The notes under the pieces are model-generated. The model saw only the letters and a list, made by a program, of their open reading frames with translations. It made no database searches and was not told where the DNA came from. Position numbers and translations under genes: made by a program. From UBA724 sp049596815 (GTDB lineage: Bacteria > Bacteroidota > Bacteroidia > Flavobacteriales > Flavobacteriaceae), in the NCBI GenBank assembly GCA_049596815.1, contig JBMYLY010000005.1, positions 1-41,322 on the forward strand: DNA of 41,322 nucleotides. Direction: 5' to 3'. Shown here piece after piece: positions 32,964 through 40,923 of the stretch (the first letter of the stretch is position 1; every line of letters starts with the position of its first letter).

Positions 32964-34577
32964 TTAGTAGTCAGGATTTTGAGTTAGGTTTTCATTGACA
33001 AGCAAGATGTCTTCCGGAATTGGGAAAATCTTTCTGTGGGATTCAGAAGCTTTCCCGTTGGCTGCACCCGCTTTAAAGGGCCACAAATAATTGGCTCCGA
33101 TAAACTGATTGTTTCGGATAAGATCTACCCTGCGTAGGCCCTCCCAGTACAATTCTCTTTGGCGCTCGTCCATCACAAAATCGATGGTAAGGTCCGATGC
33201 CGAAATAGGGGTTGCATTGGCTCTTTCACGCAGTGCGTTGACAAGACTCACCGCTGTGGATGTACTTCCGCCACCGCCACGAGCCACAGCCTCAGCATAG
33301 TTGAGGTGCACTTCAGCCAATCTGATCACAGGAAGATCTGTATCTACAAAGTTTCCTGAAGCATCACTACCGGCATTGCCAGAAGAATCGATATTCTTAA
33401 ATTTGGTTACCGCGTAACCATCTGTAAATGGTCCAATTTTTTCAATCTCATAGTTTTGACCATCTGTGTAAAACATAGCGCGCGCATCTGACCAAGCGGT
33501 TGGATGTCCGTTTGAGTCAGAAGCAGTAACAGAGTTTGAAAACTTTTCGACCAAGGCTTTTGTGGTACGTGTACCCCACCAACCGCCGTTGATACCAAAG
33601 TCTGCAGGATTCATACTTCCCCCTACAGCAGCGTGTACCAAGAAGGTATTTCCTGCCCAAGTCTGTGAATTCAGCCCATCATAAACTAGGGTAAAAATAA
33701 ACTCGTTCTGAGCGCCATTCATATGGTTGTCAGCCAAGAAAAGTTCGTCATATGCCGTTCCGTTGTTGTTGGCATCATTGGTGTTGATTGCATAAGTCGA
33801 TCCCATAACTGTTTCGGCTTTTGAAATTACATCCGCATAACGATTCTGACCGATATAAACCTCCGCATTGAGATAGATTCGGGTCAACAAGGCAGAAGCG
33901 GCTACTTGATCAACGCGTCCATATTCATTGCTACCTGAAGCAGGTAATAAGGACTCGAGCTCCAACAGTTCTTGTTCTATGAAACCAAAGATTTCCTCAC
34001 GGTTGCTTTGTTCAGGCAATCCAAAAGAAATCTGGGTGACCAATGGAACATTGGCAAACAAATCCATGAGTTGGCTGTAAGCAAAGGCACGAATAAAGCG
34101 CGCTTCGGCTATGTATTCAGCCACTCGGCTGTCCGATGAGCCCATGGCATTAGCATTTTCGATAAACGAATTGGCAAAGGATACCACTTGAGACAGCCTA
34201 AAGTACATGCCTTTGATGTAAACATTGTTCACACCCCATGACATTTCGTGAATGTTAGGCAAGCCTGGGTCTCCCCATGCAACAACCGCATTGTCTGTTG
34301 TCAACTCATTGAGTGTATACAATAAACGTGTAAACTGTGAGGTTCCCTCATCAATAATACTAGGGTCGATATCGGCATCACCAGCAGGCCCTTGTTGGCC
34401 AGTAAGTGCCAAAGAACCATAGACTTTGGCCAAGGCACCGAGTGCGTCGTCCGTAGTTTTATATACATCGACCTCCGTAAAAAGGTCGGGGTCTGTGGGG
34501 TTTTGTGTGAGATCGTCATGACACGAAAAAAACACAAGGCCCGAAAGACAAATTGATATGAATGATATTTTCTTCAT
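32964..34577 (-). CDS. SusD/RagB-family outer-membrane glycan-binding lipoprotein
   Basis: 537 residues, normal for SusD. The signal peptide ends FFSC (Cys19), followed by HDDLTQNPTDPDLFTEVDVYKTTDDALGALAKVYGSL, the typical SusD N-terminus. TPR-like helices follow (AEARFIRAFAYSQLMDLFANVPLVT). The C-terminus shows the family signature LPVIRLAEVHLNYAEAVARG, then DFVMDERQRELYWEGLRRVDLIRNNQF and FPIPEDILLVNENLTQNPDY. It forms the lid of the SusC transporter and captures oligosaccharides at the cell surface. It starts 12 bp after susC. The substrate is inferred from the neighbouring GH13 and GH65 genes as starch or maltodextrin. Confidence 0.95.
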   Translation of the reverse strand: MKKISFISICLSGLVFFSCHDDLTQNPTDPDLFTEVDVYKTTDDALGALAKVYGSLALTGQQGPAGDADIDPSIIDEGTSQFTRLLYTLNELTTDNAVVAWGDPGLPNIHEMSWGVNNVYIKGMYFRLSQVVSFANSFIENANAMGSSDSRVAEYIAEARFIRAFAYSQLMDLFANVPLVTQISFGLPEQSNREEIFGFIEQELLELESLLPASGSNEYGRVDQVAASALLTRIYLNAEVYIGQNRYADVISKAETVMGSTYAINTNDANNNGTAYDELFLADNHMNGAQNEFIFTLVYDGLNSQTWAGNTFLVHAAVGGSMNPADFGINGGWWGTRTTKALVEKFSNSVTASDSNGHPTAWSDARAMFYTDGQNYEIEKIGPFTDGYAVTKFKNIDSSGNAGSDASGNFVDTDLPVIRLAEVHLNYAEAVARGGGGSTSTAVSLVNALRERANATPISASDLTIDFVMDERQRELYWEGLRRVDLIRNNQFIGANYLWPFKAGAANGKASESHRKIFPIPEDILLVNENLTQNPDY

Positions 34578-34589
34578 AATAAAATATGT

Positions 34590-37514
34590 TTAAAAGTTAA
34601 GATCCACCCCGACAGAGACGACTCTAGATCGAGGGTAAAAATTGTTATCTAGCCCCCCACTGATTTCAGGGTCTATACCTGTGTAGTCAGTCTCAACCAT
34701 CAGGTTGTCAGCAGACACAAACAAGCGAATGGGTGCGTTGAACATGTCTGCGTTGATGGTATACCCTAAGGTGACATTGTCTAACCTAAAGAAAGAAGCA
34801 TTTTGAATGAAATAATCACTCAAAAAGTTCTTGTCTGAAATGGTATTGAACTCATGGTTCATAAAACCTGCGTTTAGGTTGTCCAAACGATTGAGCTGAG
34901 TAGCTGACATAATCGATGCGGTAGAAGCATTGTTGTTGTAGACATAATTGCCAATACTTGCTCGACCGGCAACACTCAAATCAAAAGCTTTGTAGCGAAT
35001 GTTGAGCGTGGCACCCATATTGATGTCTGCATAGGGATCTTTGTAGAAATATTTGTCATCATTATTGATAACACCATCGCTGTTTAAGTCCGCAAACGCA
35101 CCTTCAATAGGCTTTCCGTCAGCGTCGTAAATCTGTTTGAAGACATAATAGGTAAAAGGCGCCAAACCGGTTTGGTGGTACTGCACCGTATTACCAATTC
35201 CTCCGGAAATACCTCCTACATTTTGCTCGTTATCTAAGCGTGTGATGGTGTTGTCATTAAAGGAAACGTTGTAACCAAGGTTGAGCTGGAAATCATCAGA
35301 CTCAAAAACGACTGCATTGAGGTCAACCTCAACCCCTTTGTTTTCCATGTCTCCAATATTGGCCGAAATCGTTGAGCCAAAGTTGGTAAATGGGTCTGTG
35401 ATAGCCGTGGCAATCAAGTCTTTGGTTTCTTTGATATAGGCGTTCACGCTACCACTCAATCGGCCCGAGAACATACTAAAGTCGATTCCAGCGTTAAGCG
35501 TTTGTGCTACCTCCCAGCGCAGGTCCTTGTTAATAGGAGCTGGTCTGAAAGTATTGTAGAAAGCAGACCCAAATCCATATTGAGCTTGTTCGGTAGAAAT
35601 CACATAGCGGGTGAGAAAGTTATAATCTCCCAATCCGTTTACGTTACCCATTTGACCATATCCAATTCTCAATTTCAACTGATCTATTTGCTTCACATCA
35701 AAAGCCTCCTCATTGTGAATGTTCCAAGCCAAAGCAACAGAGGGGAAGTAGCCCCAGCGGTCGTCTGGACTGAGTTTGGAGGAAGCGTCTGCTCTAAGCG
35801 TAGCAGTCACTAGGTAAAGGTCTTTATAGTTAAAGTTGGCCCGACCGAAATAAGACAACAATACATTTTTGCTTGTATCCACAAAGGAGTTTGTAGTTGA
35901 GTTGTCCTCGTTTACAGAACCATCTGGGTTTAGGATTTCTTTGTAGTTAGAACTTGAGTTGTCATATTCGAAAGACTGGTACGAATATCCAGCTGTCAGG
36001 TTCATGTCTACATCTGAAAAAGAGTGGTTAAAATTAAAGTAAGCATCAAACAATTGGTTTGTCGATTTATTGCTATATGCACTGCCACTACCGTTAAACC
36101 CATCTTCATCTGTTGGGATAAATTTGGAAGTTTCGGTGAACCCAGTACCTTCCGACTCATCTAGACCAACGCTGATGGTGGCAGTTAGGTTGTCTACAAA
36201 AGGTAGATCATAGTCGATTTTGGCATTGGCAATCAGACGATCTACCTCAGACATGTCTTCTGTAAGATGTAGCAAAGCCAACGGGTTTGTGGGAGACAAA
36301 GACAATTTTTTGCCATTGGACATCCAAGAATAAAACCCATCATAAGGCGAGTTTGCATCATAGACAGGCTTAGTAGGATCGAATTGAACTGCGCTTCCGA
36401 TTGCGCCGCGATTGGCAAAGTCATTTTCGGTGTTTTGCATTCTGGCACTAAGGTTGACCCTTAACGCATCATCCAAAAAGCTTGGAGACAAACTCACGCT
36501 TGCTGTTATACGTTCGAACTGATCTCCAATTAGAATCCCTTCATGGTCAGTTTGGCCCACAGAAATTCTTACAGGCACATCATAGAAAGAGGATGAGATG
36601 GATAGGTTGGTATCTACCCCAGATGCCTGCTGGTAAATATGGCTTTGCCAATCTGTATTGGCCGAACCAAGTCTGGAAATATAATCTGCATCTCCAGTTC
36701 CAGTAATAACAGAGCGAAACTCATCGGCAGTCAGCACATCCACAAAATCTACCGGAGTAGAGGTTGAACCTTTGGTGGTCAGAGAGATTTTGGTTTCTCC
36801 GGATTTTGATCCTTTTTTGGTCGTAATCAAAATGACCCCATTGGCAGCCCTAGACCCATAAATAGCTGAAGCAGAGGCGTCTTTCAATACGCTTATAGCT
36901 TCAATATCGCTTGGGTTTATGGCATTGAGTGGGTTTCGAGAACCTCCAACGCCTCCACCGTCAAGTGGAATACCATCGACCACATATAGGGGGTTTGAAT
37001 TTAGATTTAATGATCCAATACCTCTGATAAGCACATTTGCACCTTCTCCGGGGCTACCGTTGTTAGTGGTTATGGTAACTCCAGCAACTTTTCCTTGGAG
37101 CAGTTGTTGAGTTGAAACAACATTTCCGTCCGAAAAATCTTTGGCGGTGACCAAATCAACAGCACCAGTAAGATCCTTTTTCTGGGTAGTACCATATCCG
37201 ATGACCACCACCTCACTCAATTCTGAAGCAGAAGCAATCATCACAACATCAAGGTTGGCTCCCGAGACTACAAGGGATTGTGTTTCGAATCCCAAATAGG
37301 AAAATTCCAAAGTTTGACCGTCGTTGGCACGAATGCTGAAACGACCATCAAAATCTGTGGAGACTCCTTGCGTGGTTCCTTGTACTACAACGTTGACTGA
37401 TGGAAGGGGATTGCCCTGTTCATCAGTCACAACACCACCCACAGACTGCTGTGCAGTAATGACTGCGCTGGCAAGCATGCAAATGGCGAATAAGTAATAA
37501 CGTAATGTATTCAT
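34590..37514 (-). CDS. SusC/RagA-family TonB-linked outer-membrane transporter
   Basis: 974 residues, usual for SusC. After a signal peptide (about 1-22, ending VITAQ) comes a carboxypeptidase-regulatory-like domain at about 23-95 (VGGVVTDEQGNPLPSVNVVVQGTTQGVSTDFDGRF split over strands). A TonB-box-like ELSEVVVIGYGTTQKKDLTGAV follows, then the plug with LLQGKVAGVTI, NVLIRGIGSLN and PLYVVDGIPLDGG. The remaining 700 or so residues are the barrel, ending VSVGVDLNF. It imports oligosaccharides into the periplasm using TonB energy, working with the SusD encoded 12 bp downstream. It is divergent from the lacI-type gene across a 232-bp region that holds two palindromes and is probably induced by maltose or maltodextrin through that regulator. 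Confidence 0.96.
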   Translation of the reverse strand: MNTLRYYLFAICMLASAVITAQQSVGGVVTDEQGNPLPSVNVVVQGTTQGVSTDFDGRFSIRANDGQTLEFSYLGFETQSLVVSGANLDVVMIASASELSEVVVIGYGTTQKKDLTGAVDLVTAKDFSDGNVVSTQQLLQGKVAGVTITTNNGSPGEGANVLIRGIGSLNLNSNPLYVVDGIPLDGGGVGGSRNPLNAINPSDIEAISVLKDASASAIYGSRAANGVILITTKKGSKSGETKISLTTKGSTSTPVDFVDVLTADEFRSVITGTGDADYISRLGSANTDWQSHIYQQASGVDTNLSISSSFYDVPVRISVGQTDHEGILIGDQFERITASVSLSPSFLDDALRVNLSARMQNTENDFANRGAIGSAVQFDPTKPVYDANSPYDGFYSWMSNGKKLSLSPTNPLALLHLTEDMSEVDRLIANAKIDYDLPFVDNLTATISVGLDESEGTGFTETSKFIPTDEDGFNGSGSAYSNKSTNQLFDAYFNFNHSFSDVDMNLTAGYSYQSFEYDNSSSNYKEILNPDGSVNEDNSTTNSFVDTSKNVLLSYFGRANFNYKDLYLVTATLRADASSKLSPDDRWGYFPSVALAWNIHNEEAFDVKQIDQLKLRIGYGQMGNVNGLGDYNFLTRYVISTEQAQYGFGSAFYNTFRPAPINKDLRWEVAQTLNAGIDFSMFSGRLSGSVNAYIKETKDLIATAITDPFTNFGSTISANIGDMENKGVEVDLNAVVFESDDFQLNLGYNVSFNDNTITRLDNEQNVGGISGGIGNTVQYHQTGLAPFTYYVFKQIYDADGKPIEGAFADLNSDGVINNDDKYFYKDPYADINMGATLNIRYKAFDLSVAGRASIGNYVYNNNASTASIMSATQLNRLDNLNAGFMNHEFNTISDKNFLSDYFIQNASFFRLDNVTLGYTINADMFNAPIRLFVSADNLMVETDYTGIDPEISGGLDNNFYPRSRVVSVGVDLNF

Positions 37515-37517
37515 TTA

Positions 37518-37567
37518 GTTGGTTTTAGGTGTTAATTTTAGCGTAAACACACACTTTCACATCCAAC
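37518..37567 (-). promoter_or_regulatory. Foldable susC leader with a CA/GT-rich motif
   Basis: In the susC sense, GTTGG (37567-37563) can pair with CCAAC (37522-37518) next to the start codon, enclosing GTGTT (37550-37546) and AACAC (37533-37529). The plus-strand stretch 37544-37561 (taaacacacactttcaca) recurs in the leader of the MFS transporter with one base fewer. I found no clear TAnnTTTG promoter for susC, so the transcription start and whether this segment is in the mRNA are uncertain. Confidence 0.4.
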
Positions 37568-37620
37568 GAATCTATGTAAAGAAATTGTTAACCAAAAGCC
37601 TTAACTTGCATCAAGTCAAA

Positions 37621-37634
37621 CTACAACGTTGTAG
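37621..37634. promoter_or_regulatory. Perfect 14-bp palindrome, candidate operator
   Basis: CTACAACGTTGTAG is an exact inverted repeat centred on CG. This is the symmetry and core favoured by LacI-family proteins. It lies in the susC-lacI intergenic region. Confidence 0.55.
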
Positions 37635-37641
37635 TAGCGTT

Positions 37642-37657
37642 ACGAAAACGTTTGCGT
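37642..37657. promoter_or_regulatory. LacI/PurR-type operator
   Basis: ACGAAAACGTTTGCGT is a 16-bp palindrome with a single mismatched pair. It differs by one base from the PurR-type consensus ACGCAAACGTTTGCGT of the LacI family. Its centre is 22 bp, two helical turns, from the centre of the other palindrome. The adjacent LacI-family protein is the likely binder, acting on susC, on itself, or both. Confidence 0.7.
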
Positions 37658-37731
37658 GTTAAAAACTTTAAAATAGACAAAAAAGAAGGCTGTATTTTCT
37701 GAATTATGAAATTTTTTAGAGTCATAATTGT

Positions 37732-37739
37732 TAAATTTG
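37732..37739 (+). promoter_or_regulatory. Possible -7 element of the lacI-type gene
   Basis: TAAATTTG fits TAnnTTTG. The ATG is only 8 bp downstream, so if it is used the mRNA would be nearly leaderless. The -33 region (ATTTTTTAG) is only a weak match. Confidence 0.4.
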
Positions 37740-37746
37740 TATTGCT

Positions 37747-38784
37747 ATGAAACAAAAAATCACGCTAAAGAAAATAGCACAGGAGTTTGATGTTTCCATT
37801 TCAACGGTTTCCAAGGCCTTAAAGGACAGTCACGAGATAGGTCGAGAAACGCGCGAGCGCATTCAAGCTTTTGCCAAATTTTACAACTACCGTCCCAACA
37901 ATATAGCCCTGAGCCTTAAACACCGAAAAACCAAAACCATTGGCGTCATCATTCCTGAAATAGTTCACTATTTTTTTGCATTGATCATCGAGGGAGTGGA
38001 ACATATTGCTAGTGAAAGAGGATACAATGTGGTCGTAGCGCTTTCAAATGAATCTTTAGAAAAGGAAATCATCAACATGGAAACCCTGGCAGATGGTTTG
38101 ATAGATGGTTTTATTTTATCCTTATCCAAAGAGACCCTGCGCATGCAAGACTATCATCACATCAATGAGGCCGTGGGTCTTGGCATGCCCGTGGTGTTGT
38201 TTGACAGAACCGTTCCTGAAATAGCCTGTGATAAAGTCGTTGTTGATGACACCCAAGGTGCCTACAATGCTGTCAAGCATCTTTTTGAGAGGGATCGAAA
38301 AAATATTTTGTTGCTTACAACAGAAGACTATATCAGTGTTGGAAGGCTCCGTACACAAGGCTATTTTCAAGCACTTCAAGAGAAGGGAATGCCTCTTAAC
38401 AATGACCTAATTATCAAAGTAGTTGATCATGAAAATTCAGACATCATTATGTCTAAATTGGAAGCCGATATTTTGAAAGCTTTTGAACAACATCCCAATA
38501 TTGACGCCATTTTTGCAGTCAATGAAATCTATGCGGCGGCGGCACTAAGGGTGATCAGAAAGTTAGAGTTAAAAGTGCCGGAACAAGTTTCCATCATTTG
38601 TTTTACCGATGGGTTGATTTCAAAATATTCTTCACCAACCCTGAGCACCGTCAGCCAGCACGGTGAAGAAATAGGAAAGCAAGCGGCCAATTTACTTATA
38701 GATAGACTTGAAAGCAGTGACAACGATTATCCTTTTACCACTTCTGTTGTGGCTTGCAGTATTGTGCAAAGAGAATCCACATAA
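37747..38784 (+). CDS. LacI/GalR-family transcriptional regulator
   Basis: 345 residues. The N-terminal helix-turn-helix is TLKKIAQEFDVSISTVSKALKDSHEIG (split pattern about 5-31), with the hinge region NYRPNNIALSLKHRKT. A periplasmic-binding-protein-like effector domain runs from about residue 60 (TIGVIIPEIVHYFFALIIEGVEHIA) to the end, including DRTVPEIACDKVVVDDTQGAYNAVKHL and VSIICFTDGLI. It most likely senses maltose or a derivative and controls the two arms of the locus through the palindromes just upstream. Flavobacterial maltodextrin loci often carry such a regulator. Whether it represses or activates cannot be told from the sequence. The transporter gene follows on the same strand after a 112-bp gap with its own promoter. 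Confidence 0.93.
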   Translation: MKQKITLKKIAQEFDVSISTVSKALKDSHEIGRETRERIQAFAKFYNYRPNNIALSLKHRKTKTIGVIIPEIVHYFFALIIEGVEHIASERGYNVVVALSNESLEKEIINMETLADGLIDGFILSLSKETLRMQDYHHINEAVGLGMPVVLFDRTVPEIACDKVVVDDTQGAYNAVKHLFERDRKNILLLTTEDYISVGRLRTQGYFQALQEKGMPLNNDLIIKVVDHENSDIIMSKLEADILKAFEQHPNIDAIFAVNEIYAAAALRVIRKLELKVPEQVSIICFTDGLISKYSSPTLSTVSQHGEEIGKQAANLLIDRLESSDNDYPFTTSVVACSIVQREST

Positions 38785-38817
38785 TTTGCTGAATTAAAAA
38801 ATAATCTTTTACATTTG
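38785..38817 (+). promoter_or_regulatory. Promoter of the MFS-pgmB-GH65 operon
   Basis: TTTG (38785-38788), a 21-bp spacer and TACATTTG (38810-38817) form a close match to the Bacteroidota consensus. The expected start is near 38822, leaving a leader of about 75 nt. The -33 box abuts the lacI stop codon. Confidence 0.8.
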
Positions 38818-38820
38818 TTG

Positions 38821-38862
38821 CATCAAAGCTAAACACACACTTCACAAATTTTAGTTTTGATG
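38821..38862 (+). promoter_or_regulatory. 5'-leader stem-loop of the MFS transporter mRNA
   Basis: CATCAAAGCTAAA (38821-38833) pairs with TTTAGTTTTGATG (38850-38862) over 13 positions, with one G-U pair and no bulge. The loop is 16 nt, cacacacttcacaaat. The stem begins exactly where transcription is expected to start. It could protect the mRNA 5' end or act as a regulatory structure. No known riboswitch class was recognised. Confidence 0.65.
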
Positions 38863-38896
38863 AGCTTGTGCTTATCATAATTTAAACGTAAAAATT

Positions 38897-40270
38897 ATGA
38901 GAAAGCAGATTTTGGGTTTCTGGGAAATTTGGAACATGAGTTTTGGGTTTCTTGGCATCCAATTCGGTTTTGCCTTACAAGGCGGTTTTATGTCACGTAT
39001 TTTCCAAACTTTGGGTGCGTCTAAAGACGACATTCCATTGCTGTGGATTGCTGCACCTCTTACAGGATTGATTGTACAGCCCATCATAGGTTATCTGTCC
39101 GATCGAACTTGGCACAGCCGATTGGGTAGGCGCAGACCCTACTTTTTGATAGGCGCCATATTGAGTTCTATTGCACTCTTTTGGGTGCCTCACTCTCCAA
39201 CCCTTTGGATGGCAGTCGGTTTTCTTTGGGTTTTGGACGCTTCGATTAACATCAGTATGGAGCCTTTTCGTGCGTTGGTTGCCGACAAACTGCCCGATAG
39301 CCAGCGTTCGTACGGATTTGTCACACAAACCCTGATTATTGGAATTGGTACTTGGATTGCGAGCAATCTGCCTTGGTTTGTGTCCAAACTAGGCATCAGT
39401 GATGCTGCAGCACCCGGCGTAGTGCCTATGTCCGTAAAAGTGGCCTTTGCCATTGGGGCTTTTGTTTTTTTATTGAGCATTCTTTACACCATTTTTACAA
39501 CCTCCGAATACCCACCTGAAGACATGGATGCTTTTAAAAAGTCCAAAGCAGCATCCAATCGAGGGCTTATTAAAGAAATTGGAACCCACATTATTCATAT
39601 GCCCATGGCCATGCGTAAACTCGGCTTGGTCCAATTTTTTAGCTGGTTTGCCTTTTTTACGATGTGGAGCATGGCAAATCCTGCACTGACAGAACATGTG
39701 TACAAAGCCCCTGCCCCTATTGAATCGCATTATGATTTTACGAATTCCTCCTCAGCTGCTTTGTTTCAAAAAGACAATACTGCCTTTCAAAAGGCTTCTA
39801 ATTTGGTAGGTGCCAATATGGGTACCTATGGGCTTTCGTCTATGGCGTTTGCCTTGCTGCTGACCCTTTACACCTCCAAAAGACGAATCAATAGAAAAAA
39901 GGTTCACATGGCTTCCTTGGCTTTGGGCGGTGTAGGATTTTTATTGATGTACCTGATTCCAAACCCTCAATACCTAGGCTTGTGGTTTGCCCTCGTAGGT
40001 ATTTCATGGGGGAGTATTCTCTCGATGCCCTATGCCATGCTGTCGAGTGCCATACCGGCCGATAAAATGGGTGTAAGCATGGGGATTTTTAACATGTTTA
40101 TCGTATTACCACAAATTGTCGCTGCTCTTGGAGGCATCAATATTTTGTACAACCTCATGGGTGAGGCATCGATCTACGCCATGGTGCTAGCCGGTTTTTC
40201 TTTGCTACTGGCATCTGTTGCCAACCTGAGTATTCGTGATCCAAAAATTATCAGTTATCAACCCAATTAA
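38897..40270 (+). CDS. MFS sugar transporter (maltose/maltodextrin, GPH-like)
   Basis: 457 residues with about 12 hydrophobic segments. The start MRKQILGFWEIWNMSFGFLGIQFGFALQ, then IGYLSDRTWHSRLGRRRPYFLIGA and a loop GRRR motif, resemble glycoside/cation symporter-like MFS carriers found in flavobacterial maltose loci. A larger periplasmic or loop insert occurs around residues 275-310 (APAPIESHYDFTNSSSAALFQKDN). It should import maltose or short maltodextrins across the inner membrane for the cytoplasmic phosphorylase. The stop codon abuts the pgmB ATG with no spacing, so translation is probably coupled. Substrate is inferred from neighbours. Confidence 0.9.
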   Translation: MRKQILGFWEIWNMSFGFLGIQFGFALQGGFMSRIFQTLGASKDDIPLLWIAAPLTGLIVQPIIGYLSDRTWHSRLGRRRPYFLIGAILSSIALFWVPHSPTLWMAVGFLWVLDASINISMEPFRALVADKLPDSQRSYGFVTQTLIIGIGTWIASNLPWFVSKLGISDAAAPGVVPMSVKVAFAIGAFVFLLSILYTIFTTSEYPPEDMDAFKKSKAASNRGLIKEIGTHIIHMPMAMRKLGLVQFFSWFAFFTMWSMANPALTEHVYKAPAPIESHYDFTNSSSAALFQKDNTAFQKASNLVGANMGTYGLSSMAFALLLTLYTSKRRINRKKVHMASLALGGVGFLLMYLIPNPQYLGLWFALVGISWGSILSMPYAMLSSAIPADKMGVSMGIFNMFIVLPQIVAALGGINILYNLMGEASIYAMVLAGFSLLLASVANLSIRDPKIISYQPN

Positions 40271-40921
40271 ATGATCAAAGGACTCATATTCGATTTGGAT
40301 GGTGTGATTGTTGACACCGCGCGCTTTCACTTTAAGGCTTGGCGCGAGCTTGCCACAGAGTGGGGCTATGAACTGTCATACAAAGACAATGAGCAACTCA
40401 AAGGAGTGAGCAGAATGGATTCGATTCGAAAAATTGCCCAGTGGGCAGAAAAAGATTTTGAAGAAGAGGATCTCATAAAAATGGCTAATGCCAAAAACGA
40501 ACTCTATCTGAATTTGTGTGAATCATTAGGAATTCAGGATGTCTTGCCCGGAGTGTTACGAATATTACATGATGGTGTGAATAGAGGCATGAAACTCGCT
40601 GTGGGATCTGCTAGCAAAAATGCCATGATTGTTTTGAAAAAACTTGGAATCATCGATTTGTTTGAAGTGGTGGTAGACGGAAATATGGTAACCCATTCCA
40701 AACCCCACCCTGAAGTTTTTTTAAAAGCGGCAGCCTCCATGGGACTCAAGCCCAATGAATGTATTGTTTTTGAAGATGCACAAGCAGGAATAGAAGCCGC
40801 CAAAGCAGGTGGGATCTTTGCGGTCGGAGTTGGCCTAGACATGTTGCGAGGTTGTGATTTTCATCTTAATAATTTTAAAAAAATAAATGTTGAAGCCTTA
40901 ATAGAAAAGGCGAAGTCTTAA
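40271..40921 (+). CDS. pgmB: Beta-phosphoglucomutase
   Basis: 216 residues, normal for the HAD-family beta-PGM. Motif I is FDLDGVIVDT, with nucleophile Asp8 and acid/base Asp10. The cap domain contains the substrate-loop-like QLKGVSRMDSI. Motif II is VGSASKNA, motif III the Lys in HSKPHPEVFL, and motif IV FEDAQAGIEAAKAGG. It converts beta-glucose-1-phosphate to glucose-6-phosphate in the cytoplasm. Its position between a sugar transporter and a GH65 phosphorylase is the classic arrangement for inverting maltose phosphorolysis. The GH65 ATG follows 2 bp after the stop. Confidence 0.95.
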   Translation: MIKGLIFDLDGVIVDTARFHFKAWRELATEWGYELSYKDNEQLKGVSRMDSIRKIAQWAEKDFEEEDLIKMANAKNELYLNLCESLGIQDVLPGVLRILHDGVNRGMKLAVGSASKNAMIVLKKLGIIDLFEVVVDGNMVTHSKPHPEVFLKAAASMGLKPNECIVFEDAQAGIEAAKAGGIFAVGVGLDMLRGCDFHLNNFKKINVEALIEKAKS

Positions 40922-40923
40922 CA

